DNA from: Isoetes taiwanensis
Taxonomy: Eukaryota; Streptophyta; Lycopodiopsida; Isoetales; Isoetaceae
Direction: 5' to 3'
Assembly: GCA_021234155.1 (NCBI GenBank)
Contig: JAJEKV010000113.1
Span: 1,426,001 to 1,490,000, forward strand
DNA: 64,000 nucleotides
How positions within the stretch are numbered: position 1 is the first letter of the stretch; the number at the start of each line of letters is the position of its first letter. Positions 22,001-32,777 of the stretch are shown here, piece after piece. Made by a program: the position numbers and the translations under genes. Under the pieces are notes generated by a model. That model saw only the letters and a list, made by a program, of their open reading frames with translations, ran no database searches and was not told the origin of the DNA.

Positions 22001-22397
22001 TGCACCCAAATGGTTTTGTATCACTATCCCTCTTGTCTCATAATTTTAAATGAGCAAGATATGGTATGGAACATATATGTACAATAAAAATGTGTTGTTT
22101 TTCATGTCTACTTTGCTGATTTATGATAGTACAATATGTGCAGCAAATGATATAGAGCATAGACATAGTTTTTTGTTTTTTTTTTTTAAAGGGGTTTTCC
22201 TTCCAGTATATTTTGCTGATATATGACTATGCAAAACATGATTATGGGAATATGGACATGTTACAAGATGAATTTTCTATAAACTCCCTTGTTCATAGGA
22301 TTCAAATGACTCATCGTATATATATAGTTGAGGAATTTAACCTGCTTAAATGCAAAAATATTCTGAAATTTACAAAGAATGGTGTAATTAAGGCAGT
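19065..22397 (+). pseudogene. inverted, partly deleted copy of the RT/DUF7869 block (S3)
   Basis: It corresponds to 14,017-9,105 of copy 1 in reverse orientation. RT remains are at 19,074-20,090 (MIIEICARDICEK; CEK kept, catalytic motifs eroded). The hairpin region is at about 20,440-20,490, and the first DUF7869 frame is at about 21,117-21,450. The main DUF7869 frame is missing: 21,450-21,460 jumps from the equivalent of 11,828 to 10,097. The 59-bp retroposon of copy 1 is absent (empty site at about 22,060). A MITE sits at 20,109-20,333. The end is defined by the LINE insertion at 22,398. Confidence 0.85.
20109..20333. mobile_element. MITE with GGGTAAAAGCATG termini (third copy)
   Basis: It starts GGGTAAAAGCATGAAAGGGG and ends CCCTTTCATGCTTTT, giving an inverted terminal match of about 16 bp. 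The same place in the other S copies is uninterrupted coding sequence of the RT gene (near 13,000 and 47,240). About 225 bp, no coding capacity. The termini resemble those of the two 318-bp MITEs at 29,412 and 36,062. Confidence 0.65.
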
Positions 22398-23913
22398 TTT
22401 TTTTTTTGTTGAAGGACGTCAGACTTTATTCAATCAAAGAGTCAAATACAAGTATAAATGCGACAAAATAAAATCTCGTACGGATAACCGGAGACCCACC
22501 GAAAGTGTGAAGCAACCCCGCCTAAGCATAAGAGTGCACATCCAACAACTCCTCAAAAATCAATCGCCTTCTTGAAAGTGAAGAACAATGATACACACTT
22601 TACAATGTAACCTTGAGCTTCTTGGAGAACACGATTATCTCGCCACATCCGCACCTTTGCAAGATTACCCGGTCTTCGTCTTTTCCAGATAGTCCAAAGC
22701 AACCATCCTCCGCTAGATGAAAAGCCCGCCTTGTAACTCGCCCGTCCGTGTACTTGGGTAAATTGCCAAAAGCGGTTGTTGACTTGTTAGTGAAACCTGA
22801 AAAAGGAAAACAACTCCCCCTCCCCATACATCCTAAGGTGTTCACACATGAAAAGCAATGCTCAATGGTCTCCGTGATCCACGCTTGCATACTGGAGACA
22901 AATTTGATATTCTAGGGTTAAACTTATGGACAAGCACATTAACCCGCGAGACACCTATGAAGAATCTGCCACCAAAGAACCGCCACTTTAGGATGAAGTA
23001 GCTTGTCCCATGCCCAAGACCACACCTTCGCCATTGAAGAGGAGGAAGTTGAAGAGACCACTTATTAGATCTGGAGGAAGAACATCGAGATCAAGCAACA
23101 ATCGATACATAGAGTTCACAAGTTTGCACTCCTTAATTTCTTCATGACAAACCCATACCAAAATACCTTCTTGGTGTGGCGGGAATAGGTCAGAAAATCA
23201 GCAACTTTTGCCAAAGAACTCTATCCCATCGCCCAATAGAAACTTTAAATCAAAAGCCTCCCATGTCAAGAATCGCCTCGAGTCATACCATGCGGCAATA
23301 GTTAAGATTCCAAAGACTTTTCCAACGCCTTTGAGTCAATGGGCGATCAGAAAGCAAAGTGGTTGATTGTCTACCGTAGGGATTCACCAACAAGGTGTAT
23401 CCAATCTGCATACAAGCGCTTGGACCGATGTGAAATAAAGTTTTGATCAGGTGCCGAAATCTAACAATCCCTTTAAGAATGGAGAAGCATTATGATAAGG
23501 TCAAAACTCATAAAATAAACTCCATGGAAGAACAGTTTGAGTGTGACTTTACCAAAAGGATACAAAGAGGTAAGAGCCCGTGCAATAAGCCGTAACCCAG
23601 AGAATCATCCTTACCTACGAGAAGCCGCCAAATGAATTTTGAGATCGAACCTTACTCGCAAATGGAAATCACATGCCCAAACCTCCAAAGCAGACTTAGG
23701 TTTTATACACTTAGACCATGCAACCTTTCACCACTACCCCCCTCGCTTCATTTCCACCCCAGATAAAGTTTCTAACAACACCCACAATCTCCTGAAACTT
23801 TGAGTGGGAAGCAAGAATGGCAGAAGCCATATAGACATGTGTGTTGCTTAAGACATGCTTAGCAACTGTTACCCTTCCAGGCATAGATAGCTTAGCCGTA
23901 TCCCACCAAAAAA
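22398..23913 (-). mobile_element. 5'-truncated L1-type LINE, ORF2 C-terminal part
   Basis: The insertion is flanked by the 17-bp duplication GGTGTAATTAAGGCAGT at 22,381-22,397 and 23,914-23,930. The poly(A) tail (T-run on the plus strand) is at 22,398-22,408, with an AATAAA signal just before it. On the minus strand from about 23,905 the frame reads LSMPGRVTVAKHVLS and RNFIWGGNEARG, the conserved post-RT region of plant L1 ORF2. A zf-RVT-like WITETIEHCF is at about 22,870-22,840. The coding sequence is broken by several stops and frame steps. Total about 1.5 kb, so most of the RT and the endonuclease were lost by 5' truncation. Confidence 0.88.
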
Positions 23914-23930
23914 GGTGTAATTAAGGCAGT

Positions 23931-24084
23931 GAGGGTATTTGTTTTTTTATCCATCGGACTTGGGGCTGTATGTAATAAGCTCATATATGTTGCAATAGAT
24001 CCAGAAACAAAGACAGTGAAAACAAGTTTATGACATGTTAAATAGCATAGGAACCATCATTCAATTAAATTGGGATTATGTCTG
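23931..24084. other. no recognisable gene
   Basis: Short AT-rich spacer to the right of the LINE. It no longer matches copy 1 beyond TAATTAAG. Confidence 0.5.
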
Positions 24085-24717
24085 GTCCAAAATCGCGCCG
24101 AATAGGCTTATTATAGGCCATTTTAGCTATATAACCATGTGTTGAATTTGATGAAACTTGTAAAATACGATGGAATTTAACCTAAAAATTTTATGTTTTG
24201 GCAACATAAAAACCTAAAAAATTGCATATTTTAAACACAATTATCCGCAACCGCGAAATTTGTAGAGTAAAATAACAAGTATATTTGAATAACTAACTGC
24301 AAGCAAGTCCTTATTTTGAATGAAAATCGCACCGGGCGATTTTGTGGACATAAACATACTACATTTATGCAAATTCAACTCAAATATTTATACAAACAAT
24401 AAAATTTATGTCCCACAAAATGGTCAAAAACAGACGATTTTACAAACGTGAAGAGTCTTTATAATGCTCCCCGATGCGATTTTATCCTCGCCAAAAATAC
24501 TTAAAATGTCCTACAAAATAGTTAAAAAAAACCAGTTTTAGAGAAAATAATAACAAAACATCCTACAAAACAAGTTAAAGAACAACTTTTTATGGAAAAA
24601 GTAAATACAAAATCGCTACTGGCGCGATTTAATAACAATCAGGCCTCAAATGTCCTTAAAAATGTCCAAAATGACAAAAAATAAGGAATAGGCATCAAAT
24701 CGCTTCCGCATTTTTTT

Positions 24718-24752
<35 letters not shown>

Positions 24753-24795
24753 CCGGTTGTCACCTCAAATCGCTATAGAAGGTAGCGATTTCAAC
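24085..24795. repeat. cluster of AATCGC/GCGATT motifs forming hairpins
   Basis: Three perfect small palindromes: AAAATCGC-accgg-GCGATTTT (about 24,325-24,345), AAATCGC-tactggc-GCGATTT (about 24,610-24,631) and AAATCGCTA-tagaagg-TAGCGATTT (about 24,766-24,790). Single AATCGC or GCGATT copies lie at about 24,092, 24,476 and 24,698. They stand in otherwise very AT-rich DNA. A T-run of about 40 is at 24,711-24,752. Confidence 0.65.
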
Positions 24796-25271
24796 CATGG
24801 GCTCTTCACAAAACCCCGCGAACATCAATGAAATTGAGCAAATTTTAATCTTGCAACATCACGAAATTGAGCAAATTTCCCTGCTTTGATCTTGAAATTA
24901 GCGGTGTAACACTTCAAAGTAGGTCGGATTTGACTCAGTTAGATCATGCCCAATCCCAAAGCCCCTTCAATAATTGTGATTTTGAGCATTTTTGGGCTGA
25001 TTCAACATCAAATTTGTATTGCAAAGAAGGAACTGTGAATCAAGTCAAAATTACAAGGGCTTCTCTCCGTTAACTGACTATTACCATCCTCGCCGAAGTC
25101 TACCTAGCAATAACAGAGTAATATCTAGAAGAGATAGATATTGGTAGTATACCTAGCAAGATCCGTAAGAGATAACGAGTATTGTATTGTTTATGCCTGG
25201 TGTGTCCAAGTTTCATCCACCATATTTCCATCCGCCGCTGCTCCAAGCGCCCCACCGCTACAATTCGATTT

Positions 25272-25330
25272 GGAAAAGCTCGATGGAAAACCCCGTGGAA
25301 AAGCTCGATGTGGAAAGCCCCGTGGAAAAC
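25272..25330. repeat. short tandem duplication
   Basis: Two units of 25-27 bp: GGAAAAGCTCGATGGAAAAC followed by CCCGT, then the same with TG inserted and A/G changes, then the start of a third. A low-complexity purine-rich stretch follows (25,370-25,620). No gene seen from 24,800 to 26,160. Confidence 0.7.
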
Positions 25331-26169
25331 CTACCATATGGTAAAAGAGGCGGGACCTCTTTGTTGAGAAACTAAGAAACACAAAATAAAAACCCATGAG
25401 CAACTAAAAGCTTAAGAGGGAGTAAAAGAAAAGGGACGGGCGGAATTTAGGGAGGGAAAAATAAGGAGAGGGAGCAAAAGAATAGGAGACTAAAAAAGGG
25501 GAAAACTACACGCAAGGAATCAAATTTGAAAATTGAAAACCAAAACAAGAAAGGCTGATGGAGAGAAAAAAAAAAAAATGGCTGACGGGGAATAAAAACA
25601 AAAAAAAACGGGAAAAAAAGTACCAAAATTAAGACATATTCTCAATTTTTTTGAATGATGGTTTAGGGCTGATTTCTCCCGATGTTGCTCTGGATAACTT
25701 GACCTTAAAGTTCGAAATTGACAATCCTGCAATTGTAAGGGAAAATTCCAATATGTAAAAAATATTTACGTGTTTTATATCAACATCCCAAATATGCCAA
25801 GTGGTAAGTTTTAAGGAGATAAGAAAACAATACTTGTATACTACACATTTATGTAGTGTGACAAAGTAACTCAATAGTTTGAACAATACTCATTGGTAGG
25901 GTTATACAATAAATCAAATAAATAAATGTTCCTAGAAACACAGTTGTTCATGGCCTAGGATCATATGGACTATATGTAAATATTTAATCATAGTCTTGGA
26001 CAGTTTGTGGAACTGGAAATATAATTGTATTGTTGAATCAAAGGTTAAAGTGATACTACGTTTAACGGAGCTCAAAGTTAAATGTGGGATGATAATACTG
26101 TTGAGGAATTGACCAAGGCAGATGTTTGATCTAGGTTTACTAGTTCAGACTGGGTTTTTTTTAGACACT

Positions 26170-26422
26170 TCATCACAGGGATATTTCCACTGTTATCCTG
26201 TGGTAAGACGTTAAACTGCCATACCCAAGGTCACGGGTTCAACGCCTCGTTGTGAAAGTCGCCATGCAATGTAAAGTTGGTGGGGGAAGGACCCACTTCA
26301 GCAATGTAAAGTGGTGGGGGCAGGACCCATCTGGGTGTGTTGTACAGTGTCACATGTCCGATAGGACGCTGCCTTGTGGCGTGACGTTAAAATCTCTTCT
26401 TCTTCTTCTTCTTTACCTTTAT
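26170..26422 (+). mobile_element. probable tRNA-derived SINE
   Basis: The head contains GGGTTCAACGCC, close to a pol III B box, about 50 bases from the start. Next comes a 35-bp internal tandem duplication (GCAATGTAAAG(T)TGGTGGGGG, 26,267-26,335). The end is GTGGCGTGACGTTAAAATC followed by (TTC)n. This end resembles the GTGGACGTTAAAA ends of the retroposons at 9,021, 9,426 and 58,877, so the SINE may use the same LINE machinery. I could not see target duplications. Confidence 0.55.
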
Positions 26423-26570
26423 GATAATAGTTTGAGTTGAATAGATATGTCTTTTTCTTTTATAATTTGAGGACTTATGAAAAACATGGACAGTTTGCTT
26501 TAAAGTAGTGCAGATTTCATAAATGGCAATATGTTTAACAGAGTTACATGCTGCATAATACAGGATACAA

Positions 26571-27277
26571 ATGAAGATGATGAGGAGTATGAAGTTATCC
26601 CCCCATCATGGAATGACCAGCTGATAAATATGGGATATGATAAGCACAGAATAGAGTGTCCCAACTCGGCAGTCCAGACCATTTTGTGCTGCATCAAAAA
26701 CGTTAAGGTACACAAATTTATCTTGGAAAGGGAGGTTACGAGAAAGTCAGATCAGCTTTCTTTAGTTTCACACCTTGGATTTAGCGGCTGGCTTCTGTTG
26801 TTACCTCACATCAACAAACTAGCTGATAAGGAGGAAGATGTCTTTCCGTTCATGGCTAGTGCATATGATGACCTTGCCCGTAGGGTGTATAACTGGACAA
26901 ACTTGGAAGACGAAAGTACCAAAGATTTCGTTCTTGGGGTTACTGCTTTGGAAGAAGTCAATGATATGAAATGCACGCATACTAAGGATGAAGAACAGAT
27001 TCGCCTCAACAAACCAATGGATAATAATCTGATTACCCAAGGCAATGATGATCTGTTTGGAGAAGACCTGCTGACCGAGGAAGACAAGGCTATTCTACAG
27101 CCCAAGGCACCACAAAATGATAAAAGCCAGGATATTGACTTCAAATTCACTTTGAGGAACTGCCTGAGGTTCCCAATTATCCCGGAAAGGCTAGTTGAAA
27201 GCCATGGCCTACTTTGCAATCAAGCCATTTGGCGTACCAAAAACTTTGGGGCCCTGGCGCCAATCAGTGAGGAAGCT
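26571..27277 (+). pseudogene. left half of an unrecognised gene, interrupted by LTR array
   Basis: The open frame runs from 26,531. TGCATAATACAG/GATACAAATG at 26,570 looks like a splice acceptor, so the exon may begin there. The protein is acidic at the start (NEDDEEYEV) with no family I recognise; a second acidic patch (GEDLLTEEDK) lies near the end. The frame ends abruptly at GAG GAA GCT (27,277), where LTR sequence begins. Gene sequence resumes in the same frame at 42,582 (and in the duplicate at 8,330). The insertion therefore destroyed a gene that was otherwise open over about 450 residues. Confidence 0.6.
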
Positions 27278-30050
27278 TGTCGCCACTCATGGCAAAGATA
27301 GAAGAGCCATTGGCATTTCCAAATACATGGTTCAATAAGCACACAAGGAGTATTTGAAGTTGCAACTTTGAAGACCATTTGAAAAAGCTACAAAGACACA
27401 AGGACTTGAAGAACCAAAGAAGGACATTCACTTGAGAAACATAAAAGGAGTATTTTGGCTAAGTGGGAGGTCACAAGGCAAGTTACTAAAAATTCAAGCC
27501 CCATTGAAGATTGCAAGGTCACAACTTGGTATGATATCTTGTTCACCATTTGAGCATTGAAGTTTGATATTCTTAAGGTTCTTGAAGAATTGCCTAGCCA
27601 TTCTCTTCCATTCTATGTCTTGAGTCATCCTCTCCATTCCATGTCTAGCCTTCTTTTTTTCCACATTTCCATCTTCTCTCATTACATACTATGGTGTTGG
27701 TAACATTTCTTTCCCTAGTCAAATGAAACACACACTCCATGCTCCATCCACCTACTCACCAAAGTCAAGCACTAGGGAGCCCCATGAATTCACTTCAAAA
27801 ACACCTAGGGTTCTAAATATCTACTAGGTCTTACAAAAGAAGGACAAAAAAAGCAAGATTTGTCCAACTATGCAAGAAGTGAACTCCCTAGTAGCATCCC
27901 ATGTCAAAAAAAATTGCAAAAGATACAACATCCACTTCATCATTCATAATTTCACTTCACCACTCACATCACACGCGTCATCCATATCATCCATACTTCA
28001 TGCCACCTCACCAAAAAAATCATTTTTTTTTGACTAGGGGAAAAGATGGTTACCAACCCTTAAGTGCCACATCTTCACCATTTTTGCCACCTCACCAAGT
28101 CCCATGCCTAGTCACTTCATTTTTTTACCAAAAAAATCAAAGTATTCCATTTGAAAATTTGATGATACTACCGGTAGCCCTCATGAAATCATGCCACCGG
28201 CACAAACATTCTTGAAAAAGAGTTTATATTGACCTTCTAAATGGCCTTCTTGGGAAACGTGCCTTATTGAAAAATGGTAAAACCTACCTACATCTACCCC
28301 CCATCTATCTACCCTCTCATCCTCGCCTGTGGCGCCCCTCTCGCATGCCAAGTCGAAACACGAGCCGAAGGCGTGGGAGGAGACCACATAATCAAGAAAC
28401 GAGGCAATGGATCTATATTTATACCTTGGCCTATTTTTTGCATTCACGCTCATGGGATATTTCTTCGCAAGAAAAATCAAGAACCCTAAAATTTGCGAGC
28501 CAAGAAACGGATTTTTAGTAGCCGGAAACTACCTAATCATGACTATATCCTCCCGATTTAACTTTGAAAGTGATCTCAAGAACCCTAAACTTGTGCTAAA
28601 AACCGAATAATAACTTTGGATTTTGCAAGAATTGGAAACGCAACGAGAGCATTTTCAAAAGGGGGCAAATCGATTAAGGAAATTTCAAGGGCTTTTGTGC
28701 ATTTGGGAGATTGTTGATACTAAATACATGTCGGTCACGATCTTACGCTTGTGGATTTGACCTTCCTTCTTGTCGCATCAATTTACTCGATTGAGCAAAG
28801 AAGCTGATCAAATATTACTCAACCGATCCGGAAGTATTATTGGCTCATGAATTGTGAGCTATTTGAAGTTATGTGAGACTCCCTGATATGATTGTCCAAA
28901 GGAATGAAAATCCGACTTTGGTATAATTCTCTTTTCTCAACTTTCTTTCCAAGGGAAATTTATGCATATCTGCTAAATATTGTTCTAGTTTTTTAATCCC
29001 ATCGGATATTAGTAAAATCCTGCTTAGGCTTCATAGGAATAGTCGTCCTGCATCCAAAGAAAACATAAAAATATAAACATTAGTCAAAACTAAGTTCTAG
29101 TTATCTGATAAGAGTCAAAACCTATCTTTTAAGCTACAAATTCCTCTAACAAAGGTCCAATCCATCTATTATTATCAAGATCCCGTAATTTTTTTATATT
29201 ACGTCTCGGAAAAGCAAAACATCTAGATAAATATCTACATCATCAAAAACACAATCATCCGCTGGCAAATTACTCTCTGTTCATCCAACACTCTAAATAT
29301 ACCCAAAAGAGGTGTTGCACGTCATCTACAATAGCAATTTGATTAGTCACAGTTGTCCCAGATCAAAAAGAATATTTCACCAAACATCTGAGAATTTCTG
29401 CTCTCTGCCGAGGGTAAAAGCATGTTAGGGTGTACCACTTTTGGAACCTGCAAAAGTACATACACTAGGTACTTCAGAACTGGGTACTTTCTCATTTTTA
29501 TTTTCATTAAAACTAGTACAAAAGTCCAAAATAAAAGTCAAGGACGCATTAATATTGAAAGTTAAGATAAAGATAATGCTACTGGAGACTAAAATATATA
29601 TAAAAGTTCTAGAGTGTACCTTTTATTGAGATATTACATTGTACCAGACCAAATCCACGGGTACCTTTTAGGTACTTTTTTGGTCACTAAATAATACTTT
29701 TTAAGGGACACCCTAACATGCTTTTACCCCCGAGGGTATTGACCAGTTTTTGACTAAGTCAGGCATATAATTTTCAAGTATCTAGAATAGTCTGACTTCA
29801 AAAAAGGTTTTGCACATTTTTAATACTATTTGTTGGGATCACATTCATACATTCTTCAAGATAAATCCTCCAGTTATTTGCACTTGGTATTGAAAAGAGA
29901 ATACAGGGTTTTTTCTTGAAATGGGAAAGTCTGTACTAACAAGCTTGTGGTGAGAAGTTTTTGCAAAATTTAGGTTCGTGAGTGGTTGCCCAAGCAACCC
30001 GAAGGTCCTAAACCATTCTAGTTGAGGGTTTTGCCAGATTACCCTCAACA
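27278..30050 (+). repeat. 5' LTR of element B, containing a MITE
   Basis: 2,773 bp, or 2,455 bp without the 318-bp MITE, the same length as the LTR of element A. It shows scattered differences from that LTR at CAG/CTG sites (for example 29,161-29,240). Confidence 0.88.
29412..29729. mobile_element. MITE, 318 bp, first copy (in LTR B)
   Basis: It starts GGGTAAAAGCATGTTAGGGT and ends ACCCTAACATGCTTTTACCC, an inverted match of about 21 bp. The uninterrupted LTRs have TGCCGAGGGTATTG at this place. Here CCGA (or, read differently, CCGAGGGTA) is present on both sides. It has no coding capacity and is rich in GGTAC/GTACC words. The superfamily is open: a 4-bp or a 9-bp target duplication is possible from this copy. 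Confidence 0.82.
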
Positions 30051-30093
30051 TCTTGGAGGCTCCTACCGAGATCCAACCTGGTTCTTGGGAACT

Positions 30094-31340
30094 ATGGCTC
30101 CTAGATCTTGAAACATCCGACCATGTTTGAGGTGCAAGACAATACGTAAACACAAGCTACCCCAAGGTGTGTCTGCATATATCTGAATAAGTCAAGAAAT
30201 CTCAATGCTAGTATGCCTGCTCAATACTTTGAACTCAATGTCCCCATTCCTGTTCCTACATTTGATTCTAGCATGAGTGCTAACAACTTTCTTAAGATCT
30301 TTGATAAATATTATCAAGAATATGGACACAAGAAGGGGACTAAGTTTGTCTGAATTCAAGAAGTGCTTCAAAAAATGATGAAGTAAGGGCTTGGTTGGAG
30401 TATGTGATAAGTGATGGTATCAACACATGGGATGAAATTGTCAAAAGGTTCTTATCTAGATTTGGTAAGGTTTATGACCCTCAAGATCTCATTTTTGAAT
30501 TACAAACCTTTCATATTAGAAATGGTGAGACTGTTCACCAATATGTGGAAAGATTTCATGTGTACTTAACAAAATGCCAAACTAATCAAGTACCTAACCA
30601 TACCTTGCACCTTGTTGCATCTTTCATAAGGGGTTTGACTGGTAGACCAAGAGTACACAGGAAGATGCTAAAGATTTACAAACAGGAGGGATTTGCAACC
30701 ATCCACAAAGCTTTTAACAAGGCCATTGAGATTGCTGATGTGCTTTCCTATTTACCAGATGATATTCACATCACTAATGATCCTTTCCTCCCAGATTTTG
30801 AACAAGAATATATGGGTGCTGATGCTATACCAGTATATGCTGTACAAAAAGATAAGAAGAAACCAAAAAGCAAAATTGAAGAATCGACAAGATCTTCAAG
30901 CTACTACCAAGGCGAGATTGATAAAGTTGTTGAGGGCTTTACTCGAGGTCACCAAGCAACTTCAAGAATTGAAAGCATCTAGACCTGAAAGAAAAAATTA
31001 TCCCCCTTGTGCACATTGTATGAGAGAAACTCATTCTTCTGATGTTTGTTGGTACAGGATATGCCTTAAGTGCAACAAGAGAGGCCATTATGGAAAAGAG
31101 TGTCCTGTTTGTGCCTTTTGCAAAGCTACAGGACATTATGAAGACAGATGTAGTGTAAAAGAGTATTTTGCAAGACAAGAGAAAGCCAAAACTGCTGAAC
31201 CTACTGCTACTGTCAAATACTTGTCTGAAACTAGCTATCCTATCAGATTTATGCAGGAATTTGAAGAGCATGAAGAAATAATGGTCGCATACAAGGGGAA
31301 TGAAAGACAAGGGGATATCTCAAGAAGAAATAGAAGCTAG
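30094..31340 (+). CDS. gag: gag of element B with three CCHC zinc knuckles
   Basis: ATG at 30,094 by homology to A. The first 300 bases are frame-broken, then the capsid domain is open from 30,398. The frame shifts once at about 30,880 and continues to 31,337. That part contains three CX2CX4HX4C knuckles in a row: CAHCMRETHSSDVC, CLKCNKRGHYGKEC and CAFCKATGHYEDRC. Gag proteins with one or two knuckles are usual; three is uncommon. This is the best preserved knuckle region in the window and is a reference for A and C. Confidence 0.85.
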
Positions 31341-32351
31341 TGCTGCTAAAGGTAAACTAAGTGAAAACAAGCAACCTGCACAAGATGGTAAGCAGCTTGT
31401 ACCCCCTGTGCCTTGTCAGAAATTCCTAAAAAAAGATAAAGATGGTGATGATTTTGAAGTACTTATGAGAAATTCAAAAGTTAGTGTAGATTTGCTCACA
31501 TTGTTAAGGATTGCACCCACTTATAGAAAGAAGATGCTTAACTTGACTCAAGATGAACAGGTTTGTCTCACACAAGAGGAGCAAATTGCGTTTACAAATC
31601 ACATTGAGGAGCAAATGCTGGTACAAGATGAACATGATCCTGGTGCTTTCACGTGTGCAGCCAACATTGGGAAAAGAGCTTTGTCTGGATGGGGGATCAC
31701 CTCTAAATGTTATGCCACATCATGTGATGAGGCTTAGAGGTAGACAAGAAAGCTCCTATGGTACTGAAATCTTTCTCTAACTCAAGAATTAATCCCATAG
31801 GGATTGTAAGTAAAGTACCAATAGATATTGAAGGAATTGTTGTGGCTGCTAATTTTGTTGTGGTTGCATTTGAAGGAATGGATGAAAAAGCAGACATTTA
31901 TGATTTACTTCTAGGAAGGAGATGGCTGTCAACAGTAGATGCCAGACCTATTTGGTCAAAAGGGGAATGTACCATAACTGATGGAAGAAAAACAGTTGTT
32001 ATCTACAACAAGCTTGGGGAGTTTGATTCTTTTAACTTCATTGAAGAGGATGTGTTGATATCCAATCAACCTGGGGTATATGAAGTTACCATGACCAATA
32101 TGGAGGTAGACACAAGTCCAATTAAGGTATGCAATGTACACAAGGAAATAAACTTTGCTTATTTATGGTTTGATGGTGGTGTCTCTAAGAAGTTGAGTAT
32201 AGCTTCTTCTGCTGCCATTCTTAAGGATAGGTCAAGCAAACTAATGGCAAAAGTTGGCAGAATTCATCAAAATGCTACTTCTAACATGGCTGAATATAAA
32301 GCTTTCACTTCTCTAATACTGCAGCTCCTATATCTGATCTCACCAAGGTAG
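31300..32351 (+). CDS. protease and partial RNase H region of element B
   Basis: Frames 31,300-31,737 and 31,758-32,351 carry the gag-protease linker, a damaged active-site region at about 31,680-31,720 (the bases for KVLLD are lost relative to A), the intact flap-to-end region with DLLLGRRWLS, and then the partial RVT_3-type RNase H (FDGGVSKK; SNMAEYKAF). From 31,758 to 32,351 protease and RNase H are in one frame, showing that the unusual order is a true fusion and not a frame artefact. Confidence 0.75.
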
Positions 32352-32777
32352 GCAAATATACCAAGCATGAGAGTAAGTTAATCATGGTGGAATGGACCCA
32401 GACTTGCCAACTTGCCTTTGATAGTATTATACAAGCCATCTCCAATTCTGCACTTTTAAAACCTCCTGATGCAACTAAACCTTTTGAAGCTTATATCAGT
32501 ATAACAAAAAGAGCTGTAGGGTTAGTTTTATTGCAAGAAGAAGGGGTGGTAACTTTTGCTAGCAAGATTTGGTCTAATACTGAAATGAGGTACCCAAGGC
32601 TTGAGAAAAGTGCAGTAGCTCTTATGTTTTTGATTGATAGACAAGGACATCTTATCCAAAACAGTCATACTCAAGTGTACATGAAGCAAAATCCTTTGTC
32701 TTTGTTGTTCTCAAAGAAACAGCCTAAGGCCAAGATATGCAGATGGGCTTGTAAGATTCAAGAATATGATATTGTTG
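32345..32777 (+). pseudogene. RT connection/RNase H of element B, truncated
   Basis: It opens with the APISDLTK link and continues through SNTEMRYPRLEKSAVALMFL to KIQEYDIVV at 32,777. There it jumps into LTR sequence (the equivalent of 6,231 in A). Integrase and 3' UTR of B, about 2.2 kb, and the first 350 bases of the next LTR are deleted, 2.6 kb in all. Only one base of junction microhomology is visible. Confidence 0.8.

Noticed and set aside
24085-24795. CRISPR-like or phage-type repeat array
   Set aside because: Repeats are short stems with irregular spacing in plant DNA, with no spacer structure and no cas-like genes.
26200-26260. Possible tRNA gene because of the GGTTCAACGCC box
   Set aside because: No cloverleaf can be folded with a matching acceptor stem; the long tail with (TTC)n fits a SINE better.
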